From positions 251,364 through 315,363 of the forward strand of contig NZ_GG688319.1 of the NCBI RefSeq assembly GCF_000156195.1: a DNA stretch of 64,000 nucleotides, written 5' to 3'. How positions within the stretch are numbered: position 1 is the first letter of the stretch; every line of letters starts with the position of its first letter. Position numbers and translations under genes: made by a program. This document shows positions 54,501 to 64,000 of this stretch, piece by piece. Origin of the DNA: Bacteroides finegoldii DSM 17565 (GTDB taxonomy: Bacteria > Bacteroidota > Bacteroidia > Bacteroidales > Bacteroidaceae). Under the pieces are notes generated by a model that did no database searches, was not told where the DNA came from, and saw only the letters and a program-made list of their open reading frames with translations.

Positions 54501-55819
54501 TCTTTCTCTTCTTTTACACGTATTACTATATTGGCAATTATTGCAGTCAGGCCTCCGGTAGTGATTCCCGATGAAAAGATACTTCGAATCGCTTCGGGGG
54601 CTTGTTGCAGTACGTCCGGCATTAATTCTACTCCCAAGCCAAGAGAAAGGCTGACCGCTAATACCAACGTTTCTTTACGACCGATTTCCTGAGAAGAGAC
54701 AATGCGGATACCTGCGGCGGCTACCGTACCGAACATAAGCAAGGTTGCTCCACCCAGTACTGGATCGGGCATTAATGAAAAAACAGCCCCTACAATAGGG
54801 AACAAGCCCAAAAGTACAAGCATTGCAGCAATATAATAACCCACATAGCGACTGGCTACTCCAGTCAGTTGAATAATACCGTTGTTCTGCGCAAAAATAG
54901 AGTTTGGGAAGGAGTTAAAAACTCCGGCAAGGAAAGAGTTGAATCCGTCTGCCATTACTCCACCTGAAACTCGTTTCAGATAAGAATCACCTTCAATCGG
55001 AAGACCGGATATCATAGAATTGGCAGTCACGTCTCCCGTCGCTTCAATAGCCGTAATCAAGTAAACCAGCCCAATAGCTATAAAAGAAGAAACATTGAAG
55101 TCAACGCCATATTTAAAAGGTTGAGGAATATTGAAACTCATCAGCATTCCTACATTCAGAGAGCTCATATCGACTTTCCCTAAGACAAAAGCCAAACCAT
55201 AACCAAGACAAAGCCCAAGAACAATGGAACTCATGCGCAGGTATTTATTTCCGCAACGATTGAAAAACAATACACTTAAAAGCACCAGTGCAGCAATAGA
55301 TAGATTTTCCCAAGTTGCAAAGGTTCCGTTATCCATAGCAGAATATCCGCCTCCGCAAGACACGATCCCGACTTTTATCAGGCTCAATCCGATAAGTAGC
55401 ACAACAATACCGGATACTAACGGAGTGATGATATTACGCAAGTACTTAAAAGTACGGCTGACAATCATCTCGATGGGCGCGGCAACCATACAGGAACCAA
55501 AAATTAGAGGTAATCCACCGACAAGCCCTGTGGCAATAATAGGCCCAATAAAAGAGAAACTGGTTCCCTGAATACAGAGCAGCCCTGCTCCTATCGTTCC
55601 GAAACGGCGACATTGAATGAAAGTTGATACTCCTGAAGCAAAGAGAGACATAGAGACCAGAAAACTCGTCTTCTCCACATCCAGTTTCAAAGCACTCGCA
55701 ATGATAAGTGGCGGTGTAATGATGGCAACAAAGATAGCCAACAGATGTTGCAAAGCGGCAAACAGCGCATCTTTAAAAGGAGGACGGTCTTCAACACCGT
55801 AGATTAAATCTGTTTTCAT
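54497..55819 (-). CDS. NCS2-family nucleobase:cation symporter (xanthine/uracil permease)
   Basis: 440 aa with 12-14 predicted helices. The N-terminal QH motif (LFAALQHLLAIFVAIITPPL) and the QGTSFSFIGP region are typical of xanthine/uric acid permeases (XanQ/UacT), importing purine or uracil. Its ATG directly abuts the DUF5020 stop, so it is the last gene of the susC-susD-DUF5020-NCS2 operon. It overlaps the convergent radical SAM gene by 4 bp. Confidence 0.9.
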   Translation of the reverse strand: MKTDLIYGVEDRPPFKDALFAALQHLLAIFVAIITPPLIIASALKLDVEKTSFLVSMSLFASGVSTFIQCRRFGTIGAGLLCIQGTSFSFIGPIIATGLVGGLPLIFGSCMVAAPIEMIVSRTFKYLRNIITPLVSGIVVLLIGLSLIKVGIVSCGGGYSAMDNGTFATWENLSIAALVLLSVLFFNRCGNKYLRMSSIVLGLCLGYGLAFVLGKVDMSSLNVGMLMSFNIPQPFKYGVDFNVSSFIAIGLVYLITAIEATGDVTANSMISGLPIEGDSYLKRVSGGVMADGFNSFLAGVFNSFPNSIFAQNNGIIQLTGVASRYVGYYIAAMLVLLGLFPIVGAVFSLMPDPVLGGATLLMFGTVAAAGIRIVSSQEIGRKETLVLAVSLSLGLGVELMPDVLQQAPEAIRSIFSSGITTGGLTAIIANIVIRVKEEKD

Positions 55820-56527
55820 TTAATTCAATGTCCATTTTAGGGCTAGTGTCGGGATTGCATAAAAGCCATCACGATTACCGAAGTTATTACTTAATTCCAC
55901 TTCCGAGCCTATACTTAAGTTGAAATTCTTATTTACTCCTTTAATACGGTTCAGGTTTACCCAAAACTGTGGTTCGGTAAGGAAGATCGTTTTCCCATAA
56001 TCCGTTTCCTCACGCCACCAGTCGGCAAACCCGGAGAAAGTCAGCAAGTTATGGCAAAAATTAATGTACCAAGTACCTGTCAATTGGAAATTGTTAGGTG
56101 ATTTATGCTTCTGAATGTACTTATACATGGCACTCACAGTGAAACCTTTTGAGAAAGAAGCATTGTTATAAGTATAGGTAGCACCGGCCAGATAAGCATT
56201 ATTGTAAGAAAATCCTTTTGCCAAACCACCGTTATATTCGAGATGTGCGGAAAAAGGAGCTTTCCAGAATTTCAACTCACGGGCAATCTCCCAATAAGCG
56301 GAAGCTACCCCATCGGAAGTATAATCCATATCAACAAAGAAATAGGTACTTCCCCAAGCATCGGGATGGAATTTCTCTACAGTAGAAGTCAGCAAAGGAC
56401 GACCTTTTAAATCTTTATCATACAGGGAACGTCCGAAATCATAATGCAACTGTATGTTTTGAGCCCGCAATCCCGACACGGGCCAAAGCAACATACAAAG
56501 GAAAAAAGCAGCAATAATCTGTTTCAT
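55820..56527 (-). CDS. DUF5020 outer-membrane protein, Tsx-like
   Basis: 235 aa. Signal peptide (MKQIIAAFFLCMLLWPVSGLRAQ), then beta-rich, aromatic-terminated strands (ASAYWEIARELKFW; NNAYLAGATYTYNNASF; FNLSIGSEVEL) ending in ALKWTLN, so an outer-membrane barrel. The family is, as far as I recall, related to the nucleoside channel Tsx; with an NCS2 permease next to it this suggests nucleoside or nucleobase passage. Confidence 0.8.
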   Translation of the reverse strand: MKQIIAAFFLCMLLWPVSGLRAQNIQLHYDFGRSLYDKDLKGRPLLTSTVEKFHPDAWGSTYFFVDMDYTSDGVASAYWEIARELKFWKAPFSAHLEYNGGLAKGFSYNNAYLAGATYTYNNASFSKGFTVSAMYKYIQKHKSPNNFQLTGTWYINFCHNLLTFSGFADWWREETDYGKTIFLTEPQFWVNLNRIKGVNKNFNLSIGSEVELSNNFGNRDGFYAIPTLALKWTLN

Positions 56528-56603
56528 GAATAAATGTGTTTTTTAATGAAAGCGCAAAATTAGTCAAACCTGCACATATACACACATTACTTACACAGAT
56601 TTT

Positions 56604-58199
56604 TTATTCCAAACTATTATTTCCCGTATCCCACCATAGGTATGTACCTTCGTGATCTTCTCCATCCAAAGCTTTCACAAGGGCAGAATATTGCTCCGGA
56701 TCTTCTGTTTGCAAAGTACCGGGAAAGTGAAGTCGGCGTACCATCGTCTCCGAATCTATACATCCGTTCCTGCTATGATTGAAACGTACGGGAAACAAGC
56801 GGGGATATCCCGTACGTCGTTGTTCAGCCCAAGCTTCACAGCCTTCGGGAAACATGGCAATCCACTTTTGGGTAATAATCTTCTCCAGCTTTTTCTCCTT
56901 ATCATCCGACGGATTCCATTTTGGTGATACCTTACAACGAGCTTCCACATTATTCTCCGTTTCATAAGTGTCTACAAAATTCGAAGCTATCCGTTCGCTC
57001 TTCAAGTAATCTTCTACTCCATAGACACCCCATTGTTCGAAAGAAGTCATCACTCCGTTCCGATAGCAGTTTTCTTCATTTTCGTCTGTCCAACCGCGTA
57101 AAGCGGCCTCAGCACGTAAAAACCAGACTTCAGAAGCCGTCATCAGAGGTGCGTCCGTAGCCTGTGTGACCGACAATCGGGACAGCCCTGCATAATGATT
57201 ATGTGCAAAACAAGTTCCCTGACGAATGCCACGATACTCTCCCCTAAACTTTTCATCCGTACAAGGAACGAAATAGGCTTTGAGTCGAGGATCATCGTAT
57301 CCCGTAAGTATAGACTCCATTGAAGCATTCATATACGTTTCATTCCACACCAAATTAAGTTCTCCCAACGGATTAATATATCCCGATTTTGTAGAAACCG
57401 CAACTTTTTCCGATCCTCTCTCAAAGAAACCGTAATCATTATCCTTTATCTTCTCTATTTCCAAACGTGCCTTGTCGGGAGCGATTGATGCAAGACGCAT
57501 AGCCAAACGCAAGCGCAAAGAATTGGCAAACTTCACCCAAGAGGAATACTTGCCATCCAGCAGAATGTCAAACCGGGCGAACCCATTGGATTCCGGTTTT
57601 TCTTCTATATAACCGATAAGAGCGACAACGGCAGAATCCAGTTCATTAAAGAATTCATAATAGACCTCTTTCTGCGTATCAGGTTGATAATGCTTTTCCG
57701 CATTCGCAAAATGCCTGTAAATAATAGGACCATAGTAATCCGTTACCCGATGCATTACTTCCACTTTCAATATTTTCGTAATACCAAACAGGGCTGGATG
57801 AGTATCACGGGTAGCATTCTCCGACTGATATATCTGTGGAAAAATATACGAATACACATGTGTCCACATCGCACTGTTCCAACCATCCTGCATATTATAA
57901 TCGGAATTATTGGAACCACCGTTCAGAGGTTTGGCATCATGCATATATCCACTGAACATATCCGCATTCAAATTCTGTATCAACTGGAAAGGCCAATTCT
58001 TCCCCTTTCCGTAATCATAATTAAAATAAATGCCTTGTTGGATAATCCCCAGACGGATTCCATAACCATTATCGTCAATGTTCAGATCTTCATTCGTAAT
58101 GCCGGACAGATCGGTATTATAATCGCGGAAGTTACCCGTGCATGCTACGCAAAAAAGCCACCATCCTATCAAATATAAATATATGTATCGTTTCTTCAT
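56604..58199 (-). CDS. SusD/RagB-family surface lipoprotein
   Basis: 531 aa. Lipoprotein signal with lipobox Cys C20 (FCVACTGN). The TPR-based SusD fold is supported by the N-terminal segment (YNTDLSGITNEDL, NADMFSGYMHD), and the SusD-like C-terminal RRTGYPRLFPVRF. It binds substrate on the cell surface as the lid of the partner SusC. The gene starts 16 bp after susC ends. Substrate class is not readable from the sequence; context points to nucleobases or nucleosides rather than glycan. Confidence 0.9.
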   Translation of the reverse strand: MKKRYIYLYLIGWWLFCVACTGNFRDYNTDLSGITNEDLNIDDNGYGIRLGIIQQGIYFNYDYGKGKNWPFQLIQNLNADMFSGYMHDAKPLNGGSNNSDYNMQDGWNSAMWTHVYSYIFPQIYQSENATRDTHPALFGITKILKVEVMHRVTDYYGPIIYRHFANAEKHYQPDTQKEVYYEFFNELDSAVVALIGYIEEKPESNGFARFDILLDGKYSSWVKFANSLRLRLAMRLASIAPDKARLEIEKIKDNDYGFFERGSEKVAVSTKSGYINPLGELNLVWNETYMNASMESILTGYDDPRLKAYFVPCTDEKFRGEYRGIRQGTCFAHNHYAGLSRLSVTQATDAPLMTASEVWFLRAEAALRGWTDENEENCYRNGVMTSFEQWGVYGVEDYLKSERIASNFVDTYETENNVEARCKVSPKWNPSDDKEKKLEKIITQKWIAMFPEGCEAWAEQRRTGYPRLFPVRFNHSRNGCIDSETMVRRLHFPGTLQTEDPEQYSALVKALDGEDHEGTYLWWDTGNNSLE

Positions 58200-58215
58200 T
58201 TTCCCTTTTCAGCTT

Positions 58216-61200
58216 TTAAAACTCACATTTCAGCGTAAAACCCAGGCTACGGGTAGTAGGCATTCCGAACACCTCGATACCTTGATTATCATTTCCTGTA
58301 GAAAGTACCAGATCCGGGTCAAAAGGTGCTTCCTTATACAAGAAACACAGATTACGGGCTACAAACGAAAGTTGCACATTCTTCAATACTTTAGTTTTCT
58401 GCATCCATTCCTTAGGGAAATTGTAACTCAGCGACACTTCACGCAAACGCAGATTAGTGGCATCATACATATAATATTCCGTCACTCCGGCACGTCCGCC
58501 TACCACATTCTTATAAAATCCTTTCACATTGTCTATCCGTTCCCCTTCCAGCATAACATATCCTTTATCACGAGCATCTGCAGTTATTTCCGACACTCCA
58601 TAAAGATCCATTTCCGCCTGCGTTTGCGAAAGGACTTTACCACCATAACGCCAGTCGAGCAAAAAGTAAAAACTGAATCCCTTGTAAGAAAACGTATGAT
58701 TCCATCCCATTAAAAAGACCGGATTGGCATTTCCTACTTTCACCGTATTACCATCTCCTTCCACCAACGGCAGCCCTTTATGGTCTCCTTCCGTCCCATA
58801 AACAATCCTTCCCTGATCATCGCGCACAAAAGCTTTTCCATATATATCCCCGATAGAACCGCCTTTCACCAATTTCATAGCATAGCTTGAAGAAAAACTT
58901 GTAGGTCCGTAAACGAACTCCTTCAAGTCATCATGCAACTTCACAATCTTATTCTTATTGGAAGAAAAGTTGAGCGACGTCTTCCATGTGAAGTCAGAAG
59001 TTAACACCGGAGTAGCATTCAGCGTAATTTCCCATCCCTTGTTTTGAATATTTCCAGCGTTCACATACCGATAAGCAAACTCATCACCGGCGAGAGCAGG
59101 AAGCTTGAAAAACTGATTATACGTATTTGTGCGATAATAAGTCAGGTTAATTCCCAAACGGTGTCGGAAGAACTTCCATTCCGTTCCGAATTCCATAGCA
59201 TGAGTCATTTCCGGTTCCATTTCTTTAAAAGGCGCAGCATCATTTGCCTGTACCTCACCACCGGCATTGACGTGCGAAGTGGAATTTGTGATGTACAGAG
59301 GGATATCATTTCCCACTTTACTGTAAGCCCCGCGTAACTTTGCAAAAGAAACCCATTCGGGCAATTTCAGCCATTTATCAAGCAATATGGAAAGACCGAC
59401 GGACGGATAAGCAAATCCTGATTTCTCATGTTTGGTATAGGATAACGTGGACGACCAGTCATTACGGGCTGTCAAATCAAGAAATATCTTTTCCTTATAA
59501 CCTATCTGAGCCGTACCGAAAAATGATTGCAACTGCCGGTGTGCATCTATCTTCTGATCAATACTGGCAGAGCTGTTCATCACGATATTGGCAATATTAA
59601 ACACATTGGCGTATTTCAAAGAAGCATTCTTCGAGTCGTAACGGGTTGAGTTCACCACCTTATCATTGATACTGCCGCCAATAGCCGCATCCAGAGTAAA
59701 ATCACCCCATGTTTTCTTAAACATAGCCATCACGTCACCATACATCTGCGTTTCCTGATAGTCCATCTCAAGATAACGCCCGTTCACTCCGCATAAAGCT
59801 GTTGCGGTAGAAGCATAGAATTTCTGACGCAATTTATCAGCCCAATAATCCATATTGCCACGTGCTTGTATCGTCAGCCAACCATTCACCTTGAAAGTGA
59901 CGGAAAGAGCAAGAATGACACGTGTGCGTGTTTCCCTGCTTTGGATACGATTCACTATCCAATATGGATTCTGCTCAAAATCTTCGGTAAACGTATGCCA
60001 ATTCTGCACATTCAAATTACGCTCTTCATTATAAGTTTCAAAATGCTCCTTATAATAAGACAGATCTTCGCCACGCGGAAAACGGTAAAGCCCTACTAAC
60101 GGATTCATATAAAAACCTCCTGAGACGGGCTTATTCTCAACCGTTTGTTTCATGACATTGACATTGCCATCCAACTTCAGACGTTTGTTGAACATGGCAG
60201 CCGTTTCACGCAGATTGATGTTATGCTTCTTTAATTTATTCCCTTCAATAATGCCCCGTCCAGTAGTATTGGCATAAGAAAAATAAGTTTGCAGATTTTC
60301 ATTTCCGTGACTGACGGATACGGAAGTCATGGAAGTAAGTCCGGTACGGAAAAAATCATTCAGATTATCATGCACCTCCAAACTTTCCTTTCACCCAACT
60401 ATCTATCACATCACTCACCCCATAGCTATTTTGCATCTGAGGTAAGCTGAAAGCCTTTTCAAAAGTAAGTCCGGTAGAGAAATGGATACTTCTTTTCCCT
60501 GTAGAATTTCCTTTTTTGGTAGTGATCAGGATTACTCCATTGGCAGCCAAACTTCCATACAAAGCCGCTGCTGGGGCGCCTTTCAAGATACTGATACTTT
60601 CTACATCCTCCGGATTCAGATTGGAGATACCATCTCCTCCATCTCGGTTTCCGGCATTTGCCGTTCCGCCAATCGCCGAATAAGCCTGTTCCGGAGAAGT
60701 GTTGGACATCGGTACACCGTCTATTACATAAAGCGGCTGATTATCTCCGGATACCGAACGGACTCCCCGAAGAGTGATTTTGGCAGAACCACCCATACCG
60801 GAAGAATTCTTGTTGACCTGCACTCCTGCAGCTTTTCCGGCAAGGGCTGTTATCATATTTATCTCCTTTACCCGATTCAGTTCTTCCCCTTTTATTTTCT
60901 GAGTCGAATAAGCCAAAGTAGATTCATCCTTTTCAAGCCCTAGAGCAGTCACAATTACATTATCAAGCATGACCGTATTTTCCCGAAGGGAGATTTCAAG
61001 CATTGCCCTACCCGTTACTTTGACTTCCACTGTCTCATAACCGATAAAGGAAACTTGCAGAACAGCGCTATCCGGAACGGACAAAAAGAAGCTACCGTCT
61101 ATATCACTGACAGTTCCGTTCGCTCCTCCTTTCTCACGAATGGTTGCCCCGATAAGCGGCTCGCCGTTGGTATCGACAACACGTCCCCTTACCGTTGCCG

Positions 61201-61339
61201 TCGCATTATCCGTAGGGGTTTCTATAAACGTAACTTGTTCCGAAGCGTAACCATTCTCGCTTAAAAAGAAGAATGAACTCAATAAACAACTTACAACAAC
61301 TTGAACTCTCAATGATATTATAAAAGACTGTCTATTCAT
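58216..61339 (-). pseudogene. SusC-family TonB-dependent receptor, frameshifted
   Basis: About 1040 codons in two frames. The first (61339-60368) has a signal sequence, a carboxypeptidase-like regulatory domain (GRVVDTNGEPLIGATIREKG) and the plug (NVIVTALGLEKDE, LRGVRSVSGDNQPLYVIDG). The second (from about 60381 to 58216) is the beta barrel, ending SLGFTLKCEF with terminal Phe. The frames cross at GGAGG near 60373-60379; one extra base (or two missing) is required, and removing a G gives KFGVHDNLNDFF. Total length fits SusC. As written no barrel is made. Confidence 0.88.
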
Positions 61340-61346
61340 TATGCCA

Positions 61347-61354
61347 CAAAAATA
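61347..61354 (-). promoter_or_regulatory. -7 box of the susC operon
   Basis: Minus-strand TATTTTTG, 7 nt before the susC ATG, implying a very short leader. No clear -33. Confidence 0.4.
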
Positions 61355-61391
61355 CGTAAATATTTTATATATTGCATTTTTTCACATTGAT

Positions 61392-61423
61392 TTTGAACGA
61401 AATAAACATTATCACTATTTTTG
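61392..61423 (+). promoter_or_regulatory. Promoter of the uracil-DNA-glycosylase-family gene
   Basis: TTTG at 61392-61395, 20 bp, then TATTTTTG at 61416-61423; leader about 16 nt to the ATG at 61446. It diverges from the susC promoter. Confidence 0.65.
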
Positions 61424-61445
61424 CATGAAATTAAAATGATACATA

Positions 61446-62027
61446 ATGATGGAAATCGAGAAACATCCACTAGAACCATTTCTTCCGGCAAAAGCCAAAC
61501 TGTTAATGCTGGGAAGTTTTCCACCGCAGAAAAAGCGTTGGTCCATGGATTTCTATTACCCGAACCTGAATAATGATATGTGGCGCATTTTCGGTGTGTT
61601 GTTTTTTAATGACAAAGACTACTTTCTAAATCCTACACGGAAAGCGTTTTGCCGTGAACGGATTATAGACTTTCTAAATGAGAAAGGAATTGCACTGTTC
61701 GATACGGCCTCATCCGTTCGCCGACTACAAGACAATGCGTCCGATAAGTTTCTGGAGGTTGTGGAAGCCACCGATATTCCCGCAATGCTTCGTCGGCTTC
61801 CCGAATGTAAGGCCATCGTTACTACCGGTCAGAAAGCTACTGACACACTCCGGCAACAATTGGATGTAGAAGAACCGAAAGTCGGCGATTATTCGGAGTT
61901 TGTTTTTGAGAAACGCGCAATAAGGCTGTATCGTATGCCTTCATCATCGCGAGCATACCCATTGGCATTGGATAAGAAAGCGGCTGCCTATCGAATCATG
62001 TATCAGGATTTACAGTTACTACCCTAA
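61446..62027 (+). CDS. Uracil-DNA-glycosylase-family protein (deoxyinosine/hypoxanthine glycosylase type)
   Basis: 193 aa base-excision repair enzyme. Motif A is LGSFPP (22-27) and the C-terminal MPSSSRAYPL corresponds to the conserved HPSSxR region. This variant is the deoxyinosine-DNA glycosylase family (TIGR04274-like) rather than Ung. Next gene begins 35 bp downstream. Confidence 0.87.
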   Translation: MMEIEKHPLEPFLPAKAKLLMLGSFPPQKKRWSMDFYYPNLNNDMWRIFGVLFFNDKDYFLNPTRKAFCRERIIDFLNEKGIALFDTASSVRRLQDNASDKFLEVVEATDIPAMLRRLPECKAIVTTGQKATDTLRQQLDVEEPKVGDYSEFVFEKRAIRLYRMPSSSRAYPLALDKKAAAYRIMYQDLQLLP

Positions 62028-62062
62028 ATGTGAAACAACAAATATCAAATAATAAATTAGAA

Positions 62063-62422
62063 ATGAGTATGATACCTTTATTTTTGCAGTACCCGGCATG
62101 CAGCACATGCCAAAAAGCCAAAAAGTGGTTAACAGAAAATAACATTGAGTATACAAACCGGTTGATTGTAGAAGAAAATCCTACAGTAGAAGAGCTAAAA
62201 GCATGGATTCCCCGTAGCGGTCTGCCTATAAAGAAATTCTTCAACACTAGCGGACTCGTTTATAAAGAGCTGAAACTGAGTGAGAAGTTGCCAAGCATGA
62301 GCGAAGAGGAACAAATAGAACTGTTGGCAACAAACGGTAAGTTGGTGAAACGTCCTCTAGTAGTAACAGACAGTTTGGTATTGGTCGGTTTCAAGCCCGA
62401 CGAATGGGAAAAATTAAAATAG
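62063..62422 (+). CDS. ArsC/Spx-family thioredoxin-fold protein
   Basis: 119 aa. CxxC motif C13-C16 (YPACSTCQKAKKWL) and the family tail NGKLVKRPLVVTDSLVLVGF. The two-Cys motif is like Spx/YffB rather than CX5R arsenate reductases, so a redox regulator or glutathione-linked reductase is likelier than arsenate reduction. The ATG at 62063 is chosen; a GTG at 62030 is in frame. Probably co-transcribed with the glycosylase gene. Confidence 0.83.
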   Translation: MSMIPLFLQYPACSTCQKAKKWLTENNIEYTNRLIVEENPTVEELKAWIPRSGLPIKKFFNTSGLVYKELKLSEKLPSMSEEEQIELLATNGKLVKRPLVVTDSLVLVGFKPDEWEKLK

Positions 62423-62445
62423 TTCAAAACTTATTTACCCGAATG

Positions 62446-62476
62446 TTTGGAGATTCAGAAGTTTCTACTACCTTTG
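62446..62476 (+). promoter_or_regulatory. Promoter of tRNA-Trp
   Basis: TTTG at 62446-62449, 19 bp, then TACCTTTG at 62469-62476, 12 nt before the tRNA. Confidence 0.75.
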
Positions 62477-62487
62477 CAGCCGCAAAC

Positions 62488-62560
62488 ACGGGAGTAGCTC
62501 AGTTGGTAGAGCACCGGTCTCCAAAACCGGGTGTCGGGAGTTCGAGCCTCTCCTCCCGTG
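62488..62560 (+). tRNA. tRNA-Trp (anticodon CCA)
   Basis: 73 nt cloverleaf: acceptor ACGGGAG/CTCCCGT, D-loop AGTAGCTCAGTTGGTAGAGC, anticodon stem CCGGT/ACCGG with loop CTCCAAA (anticodon at 62521-62523), T-arm with GTTCGAG. Discriminator G; CCA is not encoded. It is transcribed alone and closed by a terminator. Confidence 0.98.
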
Positions 62561-62561
62561 C

Positions 62562-62609
62562 AATAAGAAAACCGCAAATAGTCGTCAAGCCATTTGCGGT
62601 TTTCTTATT
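62562..62609 (+). terminator. Terminator after tRNA-Trp
   Basis: Perfect 18-bp stem (arms AATAAGAAAACCGCAAAT and its complement) with a 12-nt loop. Each arm holds an A or T run, so it works on both strands, also for the convergent VWA gene. Confidence 0.9.
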
Positions 62610-62664
62610 ATTGCCTCACAGATAAGTTACTACTCTCGGCTCAGTTTGAAAACTCTCTCTTATA

Positions 62665-64000
62665 CTAATTCTTACTCGTCTTTTCCAATCCTTTAGCAGC
62701 CTCAACCAGTCGGATAAACTCTCTTCGATATCCTCTTTCATCATTATTCACCCCCTGTTTAGCTAGCTTAATGACTTTGTCATAATCGGCAGTTCCTTTA
62801 AAGTCAGAATCACGAAGCAACTGTCCGAACATGGCTACTGCCGAAGCGAAACGGAAGTCGGAAGAAACACTATCTCCTTTGTTATCTACAAAAGGAAGTT
62901 CCATTTTCCTGCTGACATCCTTATCCGGAGCTTTGTAACGCAATTTCACAGTAAGGAGTTCATCAGATCCGGTCGGTTTCAGCGTCATTTTTTCTTTCTT
63001 TTGGTATTTCAAGTCGTCTACTTTACCTACATATTCATTCTTCACACCTGCGGGAATCACTTCATAAAAAGCTGTTACCGTATGTCCTGCTCCCATATCT
63101 CCGGCATCTTTCGCATCATTATTAAAATCTTCGTCTTTCAGCAGACGGCTTTCGTAACCAATCAGACGATATGCCTGGACTTGAGAAGGATTAAATTCCA
63201 CTTGCAGTTTGACATCTTTTGCCACAGTATGCAATGTAGCACCAAATTCGCCTACTAAAACACGATTGGCTTCCTGCAAATTATCTATATAGGCATGATT
63301 CCCATTTCCTTTTTCAGCCAATACTTGAATTTTCTTATCTTTGTAGTTACCCATTCCATAGCCTAGTACAGTAAGGTGTACGCCACTTTTCCGTTCTTTT
63401 TCTATCAATTGTTCCAATCCTTCGGCGGAAGAAACACCGACGTTGAAATCACCATCGGAACAAAGTATGATACGGTTATTGCCATCAGAGATAAAGTTCT
63501 TTTTAGCTATTTGATACGCCAAATGAATGCCCGCGCCTCCTGCAGTAGATCCGCCTGCGGTCAGTTCATCTATCGCTTCACGGATCTTCTGTTTATCACC
63601 GCCCGAAGTAGCTTCCAGCTTCACACCGGCACTGCCTGCATAAGTCACGATTGCCACCTTATCTTTATTCCGCAGATTATTCACCAATAGTTTGAGCGAT
63701 GACTTTACCAAATCCAACCGATTAGCCCCCCACATAGAACCGGAAATATCAATCAAGAATACAAGATTGGACGCCGGCAACTGCTCCGTCGGAATTTCTT
63801 TAGCTTTCAATCCGATACGAACAAGCCGATGAGCTGTATTCCAAGTACAAGTTCCGGCTTCCACAGTTATCTTCACAGGATCGTTGCCCGTTGGTTTCGG
63901 ATAGTCGTAAGAAAAGTAATTCACTAATTCTTCCGTACGGATTGCATCGGCAGGAGGCAATTCTCCTCTATTGATAAAACGACGCATATTGCTATAAGAA
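62665..64000 (-). CDS. VWA-domain protein (YfbK-like), 5' end beyond the right edge
   Basis: At least 445 codons are visible; the frame stays open to the window edge (SYSN before MRRFINRGELPPADAIRTEE), so the real start is outside. The von Willebrand factor A domain has the MIDAS motif DISGSMW with the downstream T and D (GSTAGG and CSDGDFN). A YfbK_C-like region follows. Probably a surface or periplasmic lipoprotein binding other proteins in a metal-dependent way; the missing N terminus prevents a location call. Confidence 0.88.
   Translation of the reverse strand, partial: SYSNMRRFINRGELPPADAIRTEELVNYFSYDYPKPTGNDPVKITVEAGTCTWNTAHRLVRIGLKAKEIPTEQLPASNLVFLIDISGSMWGANRLDLVKSSLKLLVNNLRNKDKVAIVTYAGSAGVKLEATSGGDKQKIREAIDELTAGGSTAGGAGIHLAYQIAKKNFISDGNNRIILCSDGDFNVGVSSAEGLEQLIEKERKSGVHLTVLGYGMGNYKDKKIQVLAEKGNGNHAYIDNLQEANRVLVGEFGATLHTVAKDVKLQVEFNPSQVQAYRLIGYESRLLKDEDFNNDAKDAGDMGAGHTVTAFYEVIPAGVKNEYVGKVDDLKYQKKEKMTLKPTGSDELLTVKLRYKAPDKDVSRKMELPFVDNKGDSVSSDFRFASAVAMFGQLLRDSDFKGTADYDKVIKLAKQGVNNDERGYRREFIRLVEAAKGLEKTSKN

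Noticed and set aside
61339-61524. 61-codon minus-strand frame upstream of susC
   Set aside because: It is opposite the start of the glycosylase gene and overlaps both promoters; no family resemblance.
62488-62560. tRNA-Trp as attachment site of an integrated element
   Set aside because: No integrase and no repeat of the tRNA 3' end is visible nearby within the window.

Overview
The window is Bacteroides chromosome, probably of the thetaiotaomicron/ovatus/fragilis group. The evidence is the SusC/SusD pair, the DUF6078, BT4734/VirE and DUF5020 families, IS1380-family insertion sequences, the near absence of Shine-Dalgarno sites, and repeated promoters of the Bacteroides type (-33 TTTG or TTG, about 19-21 bp, -7 TAnnTTTG). 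It lacks rRNA and CRISPR arrays and has one tRNA (Trp).

Layout. 1-4.9 kb: a type I restriction-modification operon, hsdR-hsdM-hsdS, with hsdS cut by the left edge. 5.2-6.9 kb: two tandem XRE regulators and a DUF6078 protein. 6.87-9.61 kb: the most unusual segment. One BT4734/VirE (primase-polymerase-like plus P-loop helicase-like) gene and a seven-unit, 22-bp-period iteron array lie between two 100-bp inverted repeats with identical internal spacing and a covarying hairpin. I propose it as an undescribed replicative or mobile unit. 9.8-17.9 kb: a Wadjet-type SMC anti-plasmid operon (jetA-B-C-D) with a fifth, co-oriented SWIM zinc-finger gene. 18.2-30.2 kb: an accessory block bounded by two same-orientation IS1380-family elements. 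It carries a low-GC, Shine-Dalgarno-rich Firmicutes-type macrolide-lincosamide-streptogramin module (mef with a one-base frameshift, MsrD leader peptide, msr(D), nucleotidyltransferase, Vat acetyltransferase, erm(G), methyltransferase, HD protein), a decayed IS4-like element and a cut gene tail. The module resembles the Gram-positive-derived erm(G) region described for CTnGERM1. 30.2-31.1 kb: a class A beta-lactamase gene with a one-base frameshift, directly behind the second IS.

31-54.5 kb is mostly ordinary core genome: acetyltransferases, M20 peptidase, RluA-like pseudouridine synthase, MATE pump, TrkH (frameshifted), SDR, VapD module, an epimerase-lipocalin fusion with an in-frame stop, MltD, a voltage-gated-type K+ channel, MgtC, the TIGR03915/TIGR03916 DNA-repair pair, a histone H1-like protein, an AlbA_2 protein and a KamA-like radical SAM enzyme. 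Tiny remnants of a bile-salt-hydrolase-family gene and an SGNH hydrolase show gene loss. 54.5-61.3 kb: an operon of SusC (frameshifted), SusD, DUF5020 outer-membrane protein and NCS2 nucleobase permease, best read as uptake of nucleobases or nucleosides. 61.4-64 kb: a uracil-DNA-glycosylase-family enzyme, an ArsC/Spx-like protein, tRNA-Trp and a VWA protein cut by the right edge.

How it works together: R-M, XRE regulators, the inverted-repeat element and Wadjet form a defence and mobile-element island; the IS-bounded block adds antibiotic-resistance cargo. At least four genes (mef, bla, trkH, susC) carry single-base frame lesions and one (TIGR01777-lipocalin) a nonsense codon, so sequencing error must be considered before calling them pseudogenes.
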